Positions 24,192-25,985 of a DNA stretch of 25,985 nt are shown here, one piece after another; position 1 is the first letter of the stretch; each line of letters starts with the position of its first letter. The DNA is from Prevotella sp. UBA6387 (GTDB taxonomy: Bacteria > Bacteroidota > Bacteroidia > Bacteroidales > Bacteroidaceae). The notes under the pieces were generated by a model. That model made no database searches, was not told the origin of the DNA, and saw nothing but the letters and a program-made list of their open reading frames with translations. Both the position numbers and the translations under genes were made by a program. The stretch covers positions 1 through 25,985 of the forward strand of contig DJQL01000047.1 in the NCBI GenBank assembly GCA_002437565.1, in the 5' to 3' direction.

Positions 24192-24221
24192 AGTCGTATC
24201 GATTAATCTTGATTCCAATGG

Positions 24222-24252
24222 CAAAAATACTAACATTATTCCAAACATCCAA
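24222..24252 (-). promoter_or_regulatory. putative promoter for the GT14-like/EEP unit
   Basis: On the minus strand TTG (24252-24250) and, 20 bp on, TATTTTTG (24229-24222) fit the TTTG / TAnnTTTG pattern with one mismatch, about 30 bp before the ATG at 24191. It supports the later of two possible starts for that gene. Confidence 0.45.
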
Positions 24253-24368
24253 GGAAACATAGTTGCAAAAAATGCTTTTTCTGTTTGTCGAGATGCCTAA
24301 TATGTTAATTATTTATAAATAAGTGCGATTCACCATTGAATAATGTCTTAATACTCATCCTATATGCG

Positions 24369-24376
24369 TAACTTTG
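24369..24376 (+). promoter_or_regulatory. putative -7 element for the rplM-rpsI(-rpsB) operon
   Basis: TAACTTTG fits TAnnTTTG. A start near 24382 would give a leader of about 200 nt before rplM. No TTTG lies at the -33 distance. Confidence 0.45.
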
Positions 24377-24381
24377 CACAT

Positions 24382-24584
24382 TGGATTGCGATGGCACTCT
24401 TAGAACCATCGCAGCATTGGCGTGTTAATAGTGTCGCGTAAGGCCATGCGTCACGGTTAGTGAATCGTCCATGCGTTCAGGGTTAAAGCCATGGATGGTC
24501 TCTTTTAGACTGGAGGCACCGCGAGGCCCCTGTTCATCTGTCGCAATTATTAAACATTCATTTTACTATTCATTCAGTTCAAAA
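24382..24584 (+). promoter_or_regulatory. long structured leader of rplM (possible L13 autoregulatory site)
   Basis: The 393-bp gap 24192-24584 holds no gene I can support. Its last 200 bp form a likely mRNA leader that opens with a perfect 8-bp stem, 24387-24394 with 24406-24413, around an 11-nt loop. Further short hairpins occur, such as 24498-24501 with 24507-24510. The segment ACCATC (24405-24410) could instead pair with GATGGT (24494-24499), allowing two alternative folds. Ribosomal protein operons are often controlled by such leaders, and I recall a Bacteroidia L13 leader being proposed, but cannot check it here. Confidence 0.45.
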
Positions 24585-25046
24585 ATGGACACATTAAGTT
24601 ACAAGACCATCTCCGCCAACAAGGAGACGGCAAAGAAAGAGTGGGTCGTCGTGGATGCCACCGACCAGATTGTGGGTCGTCTGTGCTCTAAGGTCGCAAA
24701 GTTGCTCCGCGGCAAATACAAGCCCAACTTCACACCTCACGTAGACTGCGGTGACAACGTCATCATCATCAATGCAGCCAAGGTCGTTTTCTCTGGCAAG
24801 AAGGAAACTGACAAGATTTACACGCGCTATACTGGTTATCCTGGTGGCCAGCGTTTCAACACGCCTGCCGACTTGCGCAAACGTCCAAACGGCATCGACA
24901 AGATGCTGCGTCATGCCATCAAGGGCATGCTGCCAAAGGGTCCCCTTGGCCGCTCACTTATGGACAACGTTTACATCTTCGAGGGCGCTGAGCACAACAA
25001 GGCTGCCCAGAAGCCAAAGAACATCGACATTAACCAGTATAAATAA
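24585..25046 (+). CDS. rplM: 50S ribosomal protein L13
   Basis: 153-residue large-subunit protein. Visible marks: KEWVVVDATDQIVGRLCSKV near residue 18, LLRGKYKPNFTPHVDCGDNV with the conserved GD, KIYTRYTGYPGGQ near 78, and MLPKGPLGRSLMDNVYIFEGAEH near 115. The frame is open back to 24471, but the extra 38 residues look like untranslated leader (no family similarity, Phe/Ser-rich) and the ATG at 24585 matches the normal L13 N-terminus. rpsI follows after 9 bp, the usual L13-S9 pair. Confidence 0.97.
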   Translation: MDTLSYKTISANKETAKKEWVVVDATDQIVGRLCSKVAKLLRGKYKPNFTPHVDCGDNVIIINAAKVVFSGKKETDKIYTRYTGYPGGQRFNTPADLRKRPNGIDKMLRHAIKGMLPKGPLGRSLMDNVYIFEGAEHNKAAQKPKNIDINQYK

Positions 25047-25055
25047 TCAATAGAG

Positions 25056-25442
25056 ATGGAAGTTATCAACGCAATCGGCCGCCGCAAGAGCGCCGTAGCC
25101 CGCGTTTACCTCACAGAGGGTACCGGTAAGATCACAATCAACAAAGAAGATATAGAGAAGTATTTCCCATCAGCCATCCTCCGCTATGTGGTGAAGCAGC
25201 CTCTGCAGTTGCTCGACGTGGCTGAGAAATACGACATCAAGGCCAACCTCGATGGTGGTGGCTACACAGGCCAGAGTCAGGCTCTGCGTCTTGCTATCGC
25301 TCGCGCTTTGGTGAAGATCAACGCAGAAGACAAGAAGAACCTCAAGGACAACGGCTTCCTCACACGCGACAGCCGTGCCGTTGAGCGTAAGAAGCCAGGT
25401 CAGCCAAAGGCTCGCCGCCGCTTCCAGTTCAGTAAGCGTTAA
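25056..25442 (+). CDS. rpsI: 30S ribosomal protein S9
   Basis: 128-residue small-subunit protein. The N-terminal INAIGRRKSAVARVYLTEG and the C-terminal KPGQPKARRRFQFSKR, whose final Arg reaches the P-site tRNA in known ribosomes, are both typical, as is GGGYTGQSQALRLAIARAL in the middle. Co-transcribed with rplM, 9 bp upstream. rpsB follows after 114 bp that contain a hairpin. Confidence 0.97.
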   Translation: MEVINAIGRRKSAVARVYLTEGTGKITINKEDIEKYFPSAILRYVVKQPLQLLDVAEKYDIKANLDGGGYTGQSQALRLAIARALVKINAEDKKNLKDNGFLTRDSRAVERKKPGQPKARRRFQFSKR

Positions 25443-25462
25443 TCCGCGGTTTAGCATCCAAA

Positions 25463-25491
25463 CAGGCAGGATCCGCAAGGCTACCTGCCTG
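25463..25491 (+). promoter_or_regulatory. hairpin between rpsI and rpsB
   Basis: A perfect 8-bp GC-rich stem pairs 25463-25470 with 25484-25491 around a 13-nt loop. No U tract follows, so it is more likely an mRNA processing or control element, perhaps an S2 leader, than a simple terminator. No promoter is evident between it and rpsB. Confidence 0.5.
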
Positions 25492-25556
25492 CTGGTTCTA
25501 ATCAATGAGATAGAATTAACAAGGAAAGTAAACAAATTTAAAACAAGAAAACAAAA

Positions 25557-25985
25557 ATGTCAAGAACATCTTTTGACCAGCTGCTTAAGGCTGGTTGTCA
25601 CTTTGGTCACCTCAAGCGCAAGTGGAATCCTGCAATGGCTCCTTACATTTTCATGGAGCGCAACGGCATTCACATCATTGACCTCAACAAGACTGTTGCC
25701 AAGATCGACGAAGCTGCGGAAGCACTCAAGGCTATCGCTAAGAGCGGCCGCAAGATTCTCTTCGTGGCCACAAAGAAGCAGGCCAAGGACGTTGTAGCTG
25801 AGAAGGCTGCAAGCGTAAACATGCCTTACGTTATAGAGCGCTGGCCAGGTGGTATGCTCACCAACTTCCCAACTATCCGCAAGGCCGTGAAGAAGATGGC
25901 CAACATCGACAAGATGATGAACGACGGCACATTCTCTAACCTCTCAAAGCGTGAGTTGCTGCAGATTAACCGTCAGCGCGCCAAG
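25557..25985 (+). CDS. rpsB: 30S ribosomal protein S2 (3' end cut by window)
   Basis: The first 143 codons of ribosomal protein S2 are present; the frame is open to the last base. Visible marks: the N-terminal FDQLLKAGCHFGHLKRKWNP, YIFMERNGIHIIDLNKTV, KILFVATKKQAKDVV and ERWPGGMLTNFPTIRK, all typical of S2. The A-rich leader (AAACAAGAAAACAAAA) just before the ATG is common for this group, which does not rely on Shine-Dalgarno pairing. Probably part of the rplM-rpsI-rpsB operon; tsf would be expected next but lies outside the window. Confidence 0.96.
   Translation, partial: MSRTSFDQLLKAGCHFGHLKRKWNPAMAPYIFMERNGIHIIDLNKTVAKIDEAAEALKAIAKSGRKILFVATKKQAKDVVAEKAASVNMPYVIERWPGGMLTNFPTIRKAVKKMANIDKMMNDGTFSNLSKRELLQINRQRAK

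Noticed and set aside
24471..24584. N-terminal extension of L13 by 38 residues
   Set aside because: The extension lies in the structured leader, has no resemblance to L13, and the ATG at 24585 gives the normal N-terminus.

Overview
The window reads as a chromosomal core segment of a Bacteroidales bacterium, most likely a Prevotella-like member. Seen in the sequence: genes lack Shine-Dalgarno-like leaders, and several upstream regions carry the Bacteroidetes promoter pattern TTTG, about 19 bp, then TAnnTTTG. Suggestive of the same group: a HmuY-family lipoprotein beside a TonB-dependent receptor, and the order PASTA protein, rluD, ddl, murF. All 26 genes look intact except the two cut by the window edges. 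I see no transposase, integrase, phage gene, CRISPR array, tRNA or rRNA.

Layout. 1-3893 (minus) is a tightly packed three-gene membrane operon: a phosphoethanolamine-transferase-like sulfatase-fold protein followed by two acyltransferase-3 proteins, the last cut by the window start. 4002-5663 (plus) pairs folP with cdaA (c-di-AMP synthase) and closes with a strong terminator. 5762-8041 (plus) is pta-ackA, closed by a GC-rich hairpin shared with the convergent lpxH. 8148-11436 (minus) runs, in transcription order, NPP-type phosphodiesterase, radC, a 7-bp tandem-repeat array, a MIP18/DUF59 Fe-S assembly gene and lpxH. 11526-14341 (plus) is a HmuY-like lipoprotein plus a TonB receptor. A 33-bp perfect palindrome with 22-bp tandem units separates it from a convergent GT2 glycosyltransferase (14486-15523). 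efp (minus) and rpmH (plus) diverge from a shared control region at 16194-16381. 16747-22219 (plus) is an envelope cluster: PASTA protein, rluD, ddl, murF, then an NCS2 purine permease. 22230-24191 (minus) holds a secreted EEP-family hydrolase and a GT14-like glycosyltransferase. From 24585 (plus) come rplM, rpsI and rpsB (cut by the window end), preceded by a long structured leader.

How they work together. Much of the window serves the envelope: lipid A synthesis (lpxH), peptidoglycan precursors (ddl, murF, with a PASTA protein), surface decoration (phosphoethanolamine and acyl transfer, GT2, GT14) and probable heme capture. The rest is central metabolism (acetate via pta-ackA, folate via folP) and translation (efp, rpmH, rplM, rpsI, rpsB, rluD).

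I do not see a clear unknown defence or mobile system. The parts most worth a second look are the heptanucleotide array between radC and the DUF59 promoter, the palindromic 22-bp repeat cluster, the phosphoethanolamine/acyltransferase operon, the two-gene HmuY/receptor unit with altered putative heme ligands, and the rplM leader.
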